The notes under the pieces are model-generated. The model made no database searches. It saw only the letters and a program-made list of their open reading frames with translations, and was not told where the DNA came from. Positions 44,556-52,844 of a DNA stretch of 64,000 bases are shown piece after piece (within the stretch, counting starts at the first letter, position 1; every line of letters starts with the position of its first letter). Made by a program: the position numbers and the translations under genes. The DNA comes from Microbulbifer sp. TB1203 (GTDB lineage Bacteria; Pseudomonadota; Gammaproteobacteria; Pseudomonadales; Cellvibrionaceae): NCBI RefSeq assembly GCF_030997045.1, contig NZ_CP116899.1:4798001-4862000 (forward strand), read 5' to 3'.

Positions 44556-45095
44556 TACAGAAAATCATTCGCTTTTTCCCCCATCTCATGGACGCAGAGT
44601 CTCCGGCTCCATCACTGGCTACCTTCTTCCTCCGTGAAGGCTCTACGACATTGCCATGTTCTGCATAAATACCTTAACGAGCGAGTTAGATGGAATCTGT
44701 ATCCCGGCAATGCGGTGTCTACGCGCAACCCACGTTATCAAGGTTACGACCGAGATTGCTTACCGTTTTGGTGACTGCCTATCAGTGTCTTTGGCAGATC
44801 TGGCGTCTCACGGGACGTCAACGATTCTTCACATATGTTCATCATGTCACTCCATCCTAGCCCCCGACCGCCTGACACTGGCAGTTCCGATTCCCCTCAC
44901 GGTTCCTCTTAACAGGGTTCATTGTCCCCAGCGCTTCATACCAAATCCGTTTCGCATGGTGGGTAGGATACTGGTGGTAGAACACCAGGTTGCGCTTTCG
45001 AAAGCTTTTCTGTTGAATTCGCCAGTAGTGCACGAACTCATCAACTGCGAAAAACCTCGAATTACAACATATATTTATGCAACTTCATGTCGCAA

Positions 45096-45177
45096 ATAAC
45101 ACCGCCAGCACGCGCGGCTTTGTAGTGGAGGCGAAGCCGTAACGGAAAAGCCGTCGCTGTGCCTGGCCATGTTATGC
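45096..45177. other. attC site (SRPBCC cassette), intron 1 at left core
   Basis: ATAACACCGCC to GTTATGC (45171-45177), 82 bp. The intron replaces everything left of the ATAAC core. Confidence 0.82.
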
Positions 45178-45666
45178 ATATGCCTGACCTGTACGTTGTG
45201 ATTTTTCACATGTAGCTAACCTACGCCAGTTTTTAGAAGCATACTTGTGGGCTTGCTTGAGTGAAAACCAAAGTGCTACCGTGCTCAGTATAGGAATATT
45301 TTTAACACCGTGAAACACAGTTATGCGAGTAACCTTTGTTTTATTATTTTCTATTGGCTCTAAGATAAAGCTGTCTTGCAGGAAGCTAACCCAATTTTTA
45401 CACCAAACGTCACTTTCTTTCATTTGGTAGACTAATTTCCGATTTTCTTCTAGTTCGACGATGTTTTGTCGGATATAACCCTTATCAGTAGTACATTGTC
45501 TTGTATTCCCAATTTTGGGCTCACCCTCGAGAACTTTGCAGCTAAGTGGTTTTGGAATGCCAAGACGGAATGCTAGTGGATAGCTATCATCCATCGTTGC
45601 GTGGAAGAAATTAGGATAAATATCTTCAGGCAAGCAATCGAATACCCATGACGATTCAATTTTCAT
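45172..45666 (-). CDS. SRPBCC-like lipid/ligand-binding protein (cassette gene)
   Basis: A 164-residue protein: MKIESSWVFDCLPEDIYPNFFHATMDDSYPLAFRLGIPKPLSC, then EGEPKIGNTRQCTTDKGYIRQNIVELEENRKLVYQM and a C-terminal helix. The beta-strand pattern with a long final helix resembles START/SRPBCC proteins, which bind hydrophobic ligands. The start at 45666 has AGAGGA upstream; the longer frame runs into attC sequence. Its stop falls in its attC core. Confidence 0.65.
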   Translation of the reverse strand: MKIESSWVFDCLPEDIYPNFFHATMDDSYPLAFRLGIPKPLSCKVLEGEPKIGNTRQCTTDKGYIRQNIVELEENRKLVYQMKESDVWCKNWVSFLQDSFILEPIENNKTKVTRITVFHGVKNIPILSTVALWFSLKQAHKYASKNWRRLATCEKSQRTGQAYA

Positions 45667-45681
45667 GATGCTATCCTCTTT

Positions 45682-45797
45682 GCATAACGCCGCGCTCAAG
45701 GGCGGACAATGCTATGCACCTTTGTGCAAAAATGGGAGCGCAGCGACCAGCACAAAGGTGCATAGCGTTGGCCGTCCCCTGCAGCGCTTGGTTAGCT
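45682..45797. other. attC site (45792-46232 cassette)
   Basis: GCATAAC (45682-45688) to GTTAGCT (45791-45797), 116 bp; arms TGCTATGCACCTTTGTGC and GCACAAAGGTGCATAGCG pair almost perfectly. Confidence 0.9.
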
Positions 45798-46232
45798 GCG
45801 TTCCTCATGCTCGAACCATATAGTATGCCTAAGGCTTAATGAGCCTGAACAATGTACACATTTTTTGACCGGTAAGGCCATTGCCCTCTTCCACATGTCA
45901 CGTGGATCTGTACAGAAAAAGTAGAGATCCCATACGCCTGGGGTTCCCGATATTCCGCTTCTCTTGTCGCAGTGCTCGCATATTACATCTTCGATGTGAA
46001 CTCGATGCTTTTCTCCAGCGATGGTGATAAAGCAAATTAACTGGTAGCGGCCTTTCGCTCCCATTAAAGCGACTTCAACGCCTCTGTACTCTCGATATTC
46101 ATGAAGTGCACGAGAGAGTGTCTCTAGATGAAAAAGTTTATCTCCTTCAAAGGAACCTGTTTCTAATATATGAGAAATGTCATCTTGATTTAGAAAAATT
46201 AGATTCTGTCCATCTAGGTTTACTTTTTTCAC
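45792..46232 (-). CDS. Cassette protein of unknown function (146 aa)
   Basis: Begins MKKVNLDGQNLIFLNQDDISHILETGSFEGDKLF. Two CxxC-type pairs (DVICEHCDKRSG and VKKCVHCSGSLSLRH) could bind a metal ion. No family is recognised. The stop lies in its attC core and the next attC is 18 bases upstream of its start, a standard one-gene cassette. Confidence 0.65.
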   Translation of the reverse strand: MKKVNLDGQNLIFLNQDDISHILETGSFEGDKLFHLETLSRALHEYREYRGVEVALMGAKGRYQLICFITIAGEKHRVHIEDVICEHCDKRSGISGTPGVWDLYFFCTDPRDMWKRAMALPVKKCVHCSGSLSLRHTIWFEHEERS

Positions 46233-46250
46233 TGAACTATTTTCTCATGC

Positions 46251-46322
46251 AGCTAACGCCCGCATTTGCGGCTGGTTTGGAGCGCAGCGGAAAACCAGTC
46301 CGACAACATGCGCTTGTTAAGT
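46251..46322. other. attC site (46317-46778 cassette), short type
   Basis: AGCTAAC (46251-46257) to GTTAAGT (46316-46322), 72 bp, with inner pair GGCTGGTTTGG / AAAACCAGTCC. The shortest intact site in the array. Confidence 0.87.
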
Positions 46323-46778
46323 TTTTGCCCATTGATTTTCATAAACGCCAACTCCGAGACGAAGGCAGTCACTGAGTTCTTTCGGCTCTACGCCACAATA
46401 AATGGACTGAACAATCATCGTATGATTTTCTTCGCCGGAGAATGCCAACTCATATCCGTGGCCATTCCAGACGTCGCCTATTTGCCTAGCTTGTGCGATG
46501 GTTTTGCCGACAAATCGCTCAAAGGGTTGATGCTTGCAGATAATGTAGCCGTCTTGATTTGTAATTTCAGGCAAATCAGGGCATTCATGAACACCAAGAT
46601 ATTCGCCGCCAACTTCCCCCTGCAACGCAAACACTCCATTCGAAGTGCCAAGGTAAACTACGTTAAATTCTGGATCTACCACATTGATCAAGACGGTATG
46701 CAAGGTAGCTCCTTCCAGCTTTGGGAGAAGCTTACTAGATTCTTTTGTATACCCTTCGTAATCTTCTTGCATAGTCAT
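46317..46778 (-). CDS. Cassette protein of unknown function (153 aa)
   Basis: A soluble protein (MTMQEDYEGYTKESSKLLPKLEGATLHTVLINVVDPEFNVVYLGTSNGVFALQGEVGGEYLGVHE...). Beta-rich, single domain, no membrane segment and no recognised family. A second in-frame ATG two codons in could be the start. TAA stop inside its attC core. Confidence 0.6.
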   Translation of the reverse strand: MTMQEDYEGYTKESSKLLPKLEGATLHTVLINVVDPEFNVVYLGTSNGVFALQGEVGGEYLGVHECPDLPEITNQDGYIICKHQPFERFVGKTIAQARQIGDVWNGHGYELAFSGEENHTMIVQSIYCGVEPKELSDCLRLGVGVYENQWAKT

Positions 46779-46786
46779 GTTTTAAA

Positions 46787-46902
46787 CTTAACGTTGCGCT
46801 CTGGGGCAGTTTACTTTATGCACCTTTGTGCGAGAATGCGAGCGAAGTGAGCCGCACAAAGGTGCATAAAGTAAACTGTCCCTCAGCAGCGCCTTGTTAG
46901 GC
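46787..46902. other. attC site (GFA cassette)
   Basis: ACTTAAC (46787-46793) to GTTAGGC (46896-46902), 116 bp, with arms TTTACTTTATGCACCTTTG and CAAAGGTGCATAAAGTAAA. Both cores match the consensus. Confidence 0.92.
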
Positions 46903-46905
46903 GGA

Positions 46906-47307
46906 TTACCCACTATAGCCCTCAACGTGCTGTTTACCTGAATCCCCAATTTCTTCCCACTCAGCTTTGGAGCCAACAAAAAGATGATGTGCTACTTTAA
47001 GATTAGTGGTATCCGTGGATATTAAGCTTACAGGAACATACATATTCTTTTCATCGTTTTCACCGGGAACCGGAGAGCCACAAATCTCACAGAAACTCGT
47101 TTGCCAATCATGTTCTGGCTTTGACCATAGACGGACATGATCTTTACCTTTCGACCACTTAAAATCAGCTTTACCTACGATGCTAACAGCGATTCCCATG
47201 CTTCCGGTCGATCGGCGACAAATTGAGCAGTGGCATATAAATACATCTGAAATTTCTCTGTTTATTTCAAACGACACCGCCCCACAGTTACAATTTCCTT
47301 TTACCAT
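46906..47307 (-). CDS. GFA family (glutathione-dependent formaldehyde-activating-like) protein
   Basis: A 133-residue zinc protein with the GFA/CENP-V pattern: GNCNCGAVSFEI, ICHCSICRRSTGS and FCEICGSPVPGENDE supply the cysteine ligands. GFA proteins bind glutathione adducts; many have unknown substrates. It lies between intron copy 2 and its own attC. Its start is 23 bases from the intron 3' end. Confidence 0.83.
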   Translation of the reverse strand: MVKGNCNCGAVSFEINREISDVFICHCSICRRSTGSMGIAVSIVGKADFKWSKGKDHVRLWSKPEHDWQTSFCEICGSPVPGENDEKNMYVPVSLISTDTTNLKVAHHLFVGSKAEWEEIGDSGKQHVEGYSG

Positions 47308-47368
47308 TGCTTAAACTCTGATTTAACGCACCTGGTAGCTAAGGGCCTTGCGGCCCTTCGCCCCATAA

Positions 47369-47402
47369 GAACTGTACGTGATAGTTTCCCATCATACAGC
47401 TC
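47369..47402 (-). ncRNA. Domain V of group II intron copy 2
   Basis: Same 34-base hairpin as at 42861-42894, starting GAGCTGTATGATGGG and ending GTACAGTTC. Confidence 0.85.
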
Positions 47403-47459
47403 AAGCCCTTTGAAGGCCGCACAAGCGACCCACCTATTCATATCCAATATGGCCTCCAT

Positions 47460-49064
47460 TTAGGCGGCCAGTTTCTCATACGACGAGCTGTTCAGGAACC
47501 TTCGATCCCGTCGTGCATTCACCCGCTGCTTCTTGGCTCTCGCTTCAAAGTAATCGCTGTCCTCCAGATCATATGGATTGGCATCACTGCGTATCTTGCT
47601 GTGATACCGAATCGGCAGGTCACTGGCCTTGAACAACCGTATGAGTTTTGGACCCGACGTTGTCGGATAGTAGCACCCGTACTCAATACGACCTTTGAAG
47701 CGCTCACGGTAGCGTTTTCTGATCCATGCCCACGTCTTAGATCGGTGTTCCCTTTGAAGCCACTTTTTCACCAGTGGATAGATCTTGTCGTCGACGTAAC
47801 TCAGGCGTTCTTTTGCTACCACGTGTCGATACGCATAGGCCCAGCCTCTGATCACAGCGTTGAGTTTTGCCAGTAGGGCGTGAAACGGAATGCCGCGATA
47901 TTGCTTCAGCACGCCTCGCACCTTCATAAGCAACTCTCGGGTTTTACCGTCTTGAGGCTGGATCAGCAAGGTTTTTCGGTACTTTTTAAAATGAAAGCCC
48001 AGAAAGTTGAAGCCTTGCTCAATATGACTGATGCGCGTTTTCTCTTCTGAGAGCTGTAATCCGCGCTCTGCCAGGAAACGTTCAACCTTTGGCCGAACCT
48101 CTTCCTCCAGAGCAGCTGGACTCTTCCCTGTAATAATGAAGTCGTCTGCATATCGAATGACGTGCAGTTTACTGCGCCCGCGACTGCGCGAGGCAGGAAC
48201 GACCAACTCTTCCAAACCGTCTAGTGCCATATTGCACAGGATCGGCGATATAATGCCACCTTGCGGGGTGCCGTCTTCCGTTTCGTAGCGTGCTTCCTTG
48301 TCCATATACCCCGCTTTAAGCCATTGCCTTAACACCCGCTTGGGCAGCGGGATATGCGTCAACAACCATTCATGACTGATGCGATCAAAGCAGGCTTTGA
48401 TATCAGCTTCCAGAACCCATTGTGCTGCGGTCCTTTGGGCCAGAACAATAAAACCTTGCTTGCAGGCATCGTGCAGGCTGCGCTTCTCTCGAAATCCGTA
48501 GGAATGTTTATCTCCCGTGGTTTCCGCAATCGGCTTAAGCCCCAGCGCATAGAGCGCTTGCATTGCCCGGTCGTGAAGGGTAGGTATTCCTAAAGGGCGG
48601 CGTTTGCCGTTCTTTTTCGGAATATAGATCCTGCGCAGCGGTTGCGCTCGATAACCGGCTGTCCTTAGTTTTTGCGCCGCACGCCAGTATTGACCCGGTG
48701 ACGTCCAGAGCACCCCGTCAACACCCGCTGTGCGGCTTCCTTTATTGGATATGACCCGTTTAACAGCCAATACTTTCGCTGCAAACGAGCGCGATAACAG
48801 GTGTTGCAGAGCGCGAGCTCTACCCCACCGCTGTTCGCGTATAGATTTTGCGATACGCACTTGCAGTCGATAAACGTGCTTTTCCACTTCCGGCCAGTCA
48901 ATCGCCAGCCATCGTTGGGCATCGCTTGAAGGTGCACCAGCTTTTTCAGCCATCATTTGCCTTCCTTCATAAAATCCATTCTGCAAATTCTCTCGCAACA
49001 AAGCACCGAGGGGACGTCTGCTCACTTTCGTGCCGGACAAATCTTGAATCCGTATATTCTCCAT
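47460..49064 (-). CDS. ltrA: Group II intron reverse transcriptase/maturase, copy 2
   Basis: A complete 534-residue intron-encoded protein. It carries reverse transcriptase blocks including KRVISNKGSRTAGVDG, YIPKKNGKRRPLGIPTLHDRAMQ, WVLEADIKACFDRISHEWL, GTPQGGIISPILCNMAL and RYADDFIITG (YADD at 305-308). Then come the maturase domain and a C-terminal extension (RYHSKIRSDANPYDLEDSDYFEARAKKQ). It helps the intron splice and copies it into new sites. No clear Cys-His HNH nuclease is visible, in line with class C introns. Confidence 0.94.
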   Translation of the reverse strand: MENIRIQDLSGTKVSRRPLGALLRENLQNGFYEGRQMMAEKAGAPSSDAQRWLAIDWPEVEKHVYRLQVRIAKSIREQRWGRARALQHLLSRSFAAKVLAVKRVISNKGSRTAGVDGVLWTSPGQYWRAAQKLRTAGYRAQPLRRIYIPKKNGKRRPLGIPTLHDRAMQALYALGLKPIAETTGDKHSYGFREKRSLHDACKQGFIVLAQRTAAQWVLEADIKACFDRISHEWLLTHIPLPKRVLRQWLKAGYMDKEARYETEDGTPQGGIISPILCNMALDGLEELVVPASRSRGRSKLHVIRYADDFIITGKSPAALEEEVRPKVERFLAERGLQLSEEKTRISHIEQGFNFLGFHFKKYRKTLLIQPQDGKTRELLMKVRGVLKQYRGIPFHALLAKLNAVIRGWAYAYRHVVAKERLSYVDDKIYPLVKKWLQREHRSKTWAWIRKRYRERFKGRIEYGCYYPTTSGPKLIRLFKASDLPIRYHSKIRSDANPYDLEDSDYFEARAKKQRVNARRDRRFLNSSSYEKLAA

Positions 49065-49610
49065 TACAGAAAATCATTCGCTTTTTCCCCCATCTCATGG
49101 ACGCAGAGTCTCCGGCTCCATCACTGGCTACCTTCTTCCTCCGTGAAGGCTCTACGACATTGCCATGTTCTGCATAAATACCTTAACGAGCGAGTTAGAT
49201 GGAATCTGTATCCCGGCAATGCGGTGTCTACGCGCAACCCACGTTATCAAGGTTACGACCGAGATTGCTTACCGTTTTGGTGACTGCCTATCAGTGTCTT
49301 TGGCAGATCTGGCGTCTCACGGGACGTCAACGATTCTTCACATATGTTCATCATGTCACTCCATCCTAGCCCCCGACCGCCTGACACTGGCAGTTCCGAT
49401 TCCCCTCACGGTTCCTCTTAACAGGGTTCATTGTCCCCAGCGCTTCATACCAAATCCGTTTCGCATGGTGGGTAGGATACTGGTGGTAGAACACCAGGTT
49501 GCGCTTTCGAAAACTTTTCTGTTGAATTCGCCAGTAGTGCACGAACTCGTCAACTGCGAAAAACCTCGAATTACAACATATATTTATGCAACTTCATGTC
49601 GCAACTAACG

Positions 49611-51376
49611 AGGCTGTAGAAAAACTATTTCGGAGAATCAGCTCTTCCAGCCATATTTTGATTGATCATTGAGCCCGATTTAAACACAGTCCTTCCATAT
49701 AGTCATCCAATCTGCGCAGTCAATCGAGAGGCTTCGTCAAGAGCCTTCTGGCTCAGTGAATCGCTCCATAATTCATCAGCTTTTCAATGTTATGCACCAA
49801 GCAGAACATCCTCCATTGCCCCTGGACCTTGTCCAGGCCGCGTAACGTGAATCGATTTAGGCCCTTGTTGGTGCCTGTATTGCCAAATACCGGCTCCACC
49901 ACGGACATTCGGTGCCCGTAGATCACCTTTCCTTCCTGGCTGTCGATGCGTCGCTTCATCCAATCTGTCGCGGTGTGGCCATTGGTCACTGTAATCGATA
50001 CCTGGCGACCGTGCCCCTCCCTTGTGTCGGCGGCACTTGGATTGCGCATACACTGGTCTTTCAGTTGGCAGCTGCGACAGTCGGTCAGGTTACCTTCAAA
50101 GACCAGCTTTCTTTTACCTTTGACAGGTCGAGATTCACCAACGAACCAAAGAGACTTTCCGGCCGGACAGATACAGATCTTGTTCTTGGCATCGATTTGA
50201 AATTCGCTGGCCGGGATGATCTTCTTCTGGCCTTTGGCATTGTACTGATTCCGCTTACCATACTTCTTTTTCTGCTTAGAGAAAGCTTTGTCTCTGGATC
50301 GGAACTTATTGTCAGGGATGTAGGCGTTGATGTTCTCTTTGCGGAGATAATCATTATTCTCCTCACTGGAGAACCCGGTATCTGCGGTTACGATTACCTG
50401 ACTTTTGAGGATATCGTCATGGATTCCGGTATCACGATACCGCTTTCTGATACCGTCCAGAATCGACTTCAACGTATGCTGTTCCTGGCCGGAGCCAAAG
50501 GCCTGGGCTTCGACAATGATCTGGTGTTCCTTATCGACGGCGGCAATACCGTTGTAGCCCTGTATTGTGCCTTTGCTGGTGGTCATTTTGGCGGATTCGT
50601 TATCGGTGATGTTGCTCTTTACTTCTTTCTGGTTCTTTCCTTGCCCCTTCCTTGGGGTTGCCGTCTTTAGGAACTGATCAATCTTGTCGAAGTGCTTTTG
50701 GAGGGTTTCAGTGGCCTGGGCGAGCTGCTTCTTTCGGTCTCGCTCTTTGGGCTTTCGCCCGTCGAGCCGTTTGTGCTCTTCGATGCAATGCCGGATCTTC
50801 TTCTGGATTTTGTCTCGCTTCTGTTCCAGTTCTTTGAAAGTGCCGGAATGCTCTTTGGAGGCGTCTGAGGGCATCTTGCAGCCGTCAATGGCAAAGAGTT
50901 CATTGCCCAGTAGGCCCTGCTGGTCGCAGACAAGCAGTACCTGCTCGAAGACAGACTCAATGGCGTCGGGGTAGCCGCTGACAAAGCTCGCGATACTGGT
51001 GAAGTGGGGGACGGCGTCGCAGGAGAGGGCTTTGAAGATGATGTTGTTTTCACATTGCCACTGGATCTCGCGGCTGGAGGTGATGCCTTTGGCGTAGGCA
51101 AACAGGATGATCTTGAGCAGAATCGCTGGATCGTAAGCGGCTCTGCCGCCCTGATCATTGCTGTATTTGTCGTAGAAGGGGGAGAGGTCGATACGCCCGT
51201 CGATCAAACGGTGGAGAGTGAACTCGAAAGTGCCAGGCTGGAGTTGGTCTTCGAAGTTAATGACGACCATGGCGTCCTGGCTGTAGCTGTATTTTCTGAA
51301 ATTTGGCATATCCCCTCCCTTTGAGGGTCAAATTTTACCAAAAAACGCTGGGTTTTAAGAGTTTTTCTACAGCCTG
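49611..51376. mobile_element. IS1182-family insertion sequence, copy B
   Basis: 1,766 bp, same ends as copy A, flanked by AACG at 49607-49610 and 51377-51380. Without the element, CTAACGCCGCC would be a continuous attC left core, so it interrupts the attC of the cassette at 51377-51831. The left flank is only two bases (CT) from the 5' end of intron copy 2. Confidence 0.88.
49753..51309 (-). CDS. IS1182-family transposase, copy B
   Basis: Intact 518-residue DDE transposase, differing from copy A at only a few residues (for example CDAVPHF against CDTVPHF, SQVIVTAD against SQVIITAD, EGKVIYG against EGKLIYG). All catalytic regions are retained. Nested at an attC core; transcribed in the same direction as the cassettes. 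Confidence 0.93.
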   Translation of the reverse strand: MPNFRKYSYSQDAMVVINFEDQLQPGTFEFTLHRLIDGRIDLSPFYDKYSNDQGGRAAYDPAILLKIILFAYAKGITSSREIQWQCENNIIFKALSCDAVPHFTSIASFVSGYPDAIESVFEQVLLVCDQQGLLGNELFAIDGCKMPSDASKEHSGTFKELEQKRDKIQKKIRHCIEEHKRLDGRKPKERDRKKQLAQATETLQKHFDKIDQFLKTATPRKGQGKNQKEVKSNITDNESAKMTTSKGTIQGYNGIAAVDKEHQIIVEAQAFGSGQEQHTLKSILDGIRKRYRDTGIHDDILKSQVIVTADTGFSSEENNDYLRKENINAYIPDNKFRSRDKAFSKQKKKYGKRNQYNAKGQKKIIPASEFQIDAKNKICICPAGKSLWFVGESRPVKGKRKLVFEGNLTDCRSCQLKDQCMRNPSAADTREGHGRQVSITVTNGHTATDWMKRRIDSQEGKVIYGHRMSVVEPVFGNTGTNKGLNRFTLRGLDKVQGQWRMFCLVHNIEKLMNYGAIH

Positions 51377-51515
51377 AACGCCGCCAACAGGGGCGACCAA
51401 CGTTGTGCGCCTTTTGCGCAATAATGGGAGCGCAGCGACCGCGCAAAAGGTGCACAGCGTTGGGCGTCCCGCGGAGGGCCGAAGGCCCGGAGCGAACTGC
51501 TTGGCCTTGTTATTG
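51377..51515. other. attC site, interrupted at its left core by IS copy B
   Basis: AACGCCGCC to GTTATTG (51509-51515). Arms CAACGTTGTGCGCCTTTTGCG and CGCAAAAGGTGCACAGCGTTG pair. Same as 52237-52379. Confidence 0.88.
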
Positions 51516-51831
51516 TTGACGCGCTTTAGACAGAAAATTGCTACAGCGCACCAAACTTTCAGCCGGTAAAAACAAACATACTTTGAGTGGCACTGTTGCG
51601 TACAACGCACCACCTTCTTTTGATCTTGCGATTATCCAGACCAGAACGCTCCACCTTACTACCCCCGCCGCCTCCATCCAACTTTTAGGATGGATGCCTC
51701 TGAAGGCAATTAAAATCGTCTCGTAAATCCAGTGCTTGAGATCCAGGCTTTACGAAGTTGGATGTTTTTCATTTTCCTGCCAAGTACACAAAGGTTTACT
51801 TGGCGGCGGCTCTGCGGGCCAGAACAATAAC
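51377..51831. repeat. Duplicated integron cassette without convincing gene, copy at 51.4 kb
   Basis: 455 bp that reappear with the same length and, as far as I can align by eye, the same sequence at 52241-52695. It consists of an attC (51377-51515) and about 315 bases in which no frame on the minus strand has good coding character. A 62-codon plus-strand frame (51538-51726) exists in both copies but runs against the array direction. A non-coding or regulatory cassette is the simplest reading. Confidence 0.8.
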
Positions 51832-51943
51832 GCCGCGTTCAGGGGCGGCTAACTTTGTGCGCTTGATTGCGCGAAAATGGGAGCGAAGCGACCGCGCAAT
51901 AAAGTGCACAAAGTTAGCCGTCCCCTGCAACGCATTGTTAGCG
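51825..51943. other. attC site (cassette 51832-52240)
   Basis: CAATAAC (51825-51831) to GTTAGCG (51937-51943), 119 bp; arms CAGGGGCGGCTAACTTTGTG and CACAAAGTTAGCCGTCCCCTG. Confidence 0.9.
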
Positions 51944-52240
51944 CGATGATGAAACTCCGAACATCTCTACGGAGAACGGACTGGCCGCAACCACTTAACC
52001 CCACCGAATTACGCAGCGGACTCAGCTTGGAACGCAAACTTTCCGCAACCACCGCTCCGAACCTGGCACCGACTCTCCGAGCCGCTTCCAGGAAATGCCT
52101 TTAGAATCAGTACTACCGAATTCTAAACGAAAACATTTTGTGCCAGCGCTTCAGCGATTGTACTTTGAAACGCAGTACTTTCTTCTCAATGCCGACCGCT
52201 CATTTTCATTTAAAAAGCGGCGACACTCTAAAAAAACGCT
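51832..52240. other. Integron cassette without convincing gene
   Basis: About 409 bp between the two copies of the duplicated cassette. On the minus strand the longest frame (GTG at 52052, 67 codons) runs straight through the attC, a pattern expected of chance frames. No family resemblance. Possibly non-coding, or a remnant. Confidence 0.6.
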
Positions 52241-52379
52241 AACGCCGCCAACAGGGGCGACCAACGTTGTGCGCCTTTTGCGCAATAATGGGAGCGCAGC
52301 GACCGCGCAAAAGGTGCACAGCGTTGGGCGTCCCGCGGAGGGCCGAAGGCCCGGAGCGAACTGCTTGGCCTTGTTATTG
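52237..52379. other. attC site of the first cassette
   Basis: CTAACGCCGCC region at 52239-52249 to GTTATTG (52373-52379), about 143 bp, with the same arms as 51377-51515. First attC next to the integrase. Confidence 0.9.
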
Positions 52380-52695
52380 TTGACGCGCTTTAGACAGAAA
52401 ATTGCTACAGCGCACCAAACTTTCAGCCGGTAAAAACAAACATACTTTGAGTGGCACTGTTGCGTACAACGCACCACCTTCTTTTGATCTTGCGATTATC
52501 CAGACCAGAACGCTCCACCTTACTACCCCCGCCGCCTCCATCCAACTTTTAGGATGGATGCCTCTGAAGGCAATTAAAATCGTCTCGTAAATCCAGTGCT
52601 TGAGATCCAGGCTTTACGAAGTTGGATGTTTTTCATTTTCCTGCCAAGTACACAAAGGTTTACTTGGCGGCGGCTCTGCGGGCCAGAACAATAAC
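52241..52695. repeat. Duplicated integron cassette, copy next to attI
   Basis: Second 455-bp copy of 51377-51831, in first position of the array. Its right boundary, CAATAAC at 52689-52695 (minus GTTATTG), is the junction with attI. Confidence 0.8.
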
Positions 52696-52788
52696 ATTTA
52701 TATAGTGGCCTCCAAGGCCACTTTGCCCCAGGCCGATATCTCTTGGTGAAATTTCGCACAGAATGCCCGCAAAGCCCCGCGAGGTCAA
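52689..52788 (-). promoter_or_regulatory. Probable attI site and candidate cassette promoter Pc
   Basis: The first cassette joins unique sequence at GTTATTG (minus, 52689-52695), which should be the attI crossover. On the minus strand TTGACC (52783-52788) and CATTCT (52760-52765) are 17 bases apart and point into the array, a candidate Pc promoter with a good -35 and a poor -10. Position fits known integrons; strength is unknown. Confidence 0.5.
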
Positions 52789-52844
52789 GGTTGTAGAGGA
52801 TTCTTGTATGGCTCCCGCTTTTGGCAAAGTGATCACCGCGCCTC

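Larger units (their letters stand above)
42822..45095 (-). mobile_element. Group II intron (IIC-attC-like), copy 1, damaged
   Basis: 2,274 bp, nearly identical to 47330-49604. On the minus strand it begins TTGCGACATGAAGTTGC directly after GTTAT of an attC core (45096-45100) and ends CTACCAGGT. A 34-base domain V hairpin lies near the 3' end, followed by a GGGCCGCAAGGCCC stem (domain VI region). The encoded reverse transcriptase is frameshifted by a one-base loss. The first base T rather than G is a small departure from the usual GUGYG. Confidence 0.87.
47330..49604 (-). mobile_element. Group II intron (IIC-attC-like), copy 2, intact
   Basis: 2,275 bp. The minus strand begins TTGCGACATGAAGTTGC right after GTTAG, an attC core, and ends CTACCAGGT. 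It contains domain V (47369-47402) and an intact reverse transcriptase gene. Compared with copy 1 I saw two substitutions near its 5' end (about 49513 and 49549) and the single-base indel. Its 5' flank is immediately followed by IS copy B. Confidence 0.9.
37285..52695 (-). mobile_element. Chromosomal integron cassette array
   Basis: Eleven cassette genes with good coding character lie on the minus strand between attC-type sites, leading away from intI. Gene stops usually fall in, or within a few bases of, the GTTRRRY-like core of the attC that ends each cassette. The block also contains two IS1182-family elements, two group II introns and three cassettes without convincing genes. Base composition is lower in GC than the chromosome on either side. 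The distal (left) boundary is uncertain; 37285 is where the last core-like GTTAATG is seen. Confidence 0.88.

Noticed and set aside
51335..51613. 92-codon frame in the duplicated cassette (also at 52151-52477 with a different end)
   Set aside because: Most of it is translated attC sequence, and the two copies end differently, as expected of a chance frame.
51538..51726. 62-codon plus-strand frame found in both cassette copies
   Set aside because: Opposite to the array direction, no ribosome site, appears twice only because the cassette is duplicated.
37285..52695. CRISPR array as an explanation for the repeated sequences
   Set aside because: Repeats are 70-145 bp, imperfectly palindromic, separated by genes of different lengths; they are attC sites. 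No cas genes.
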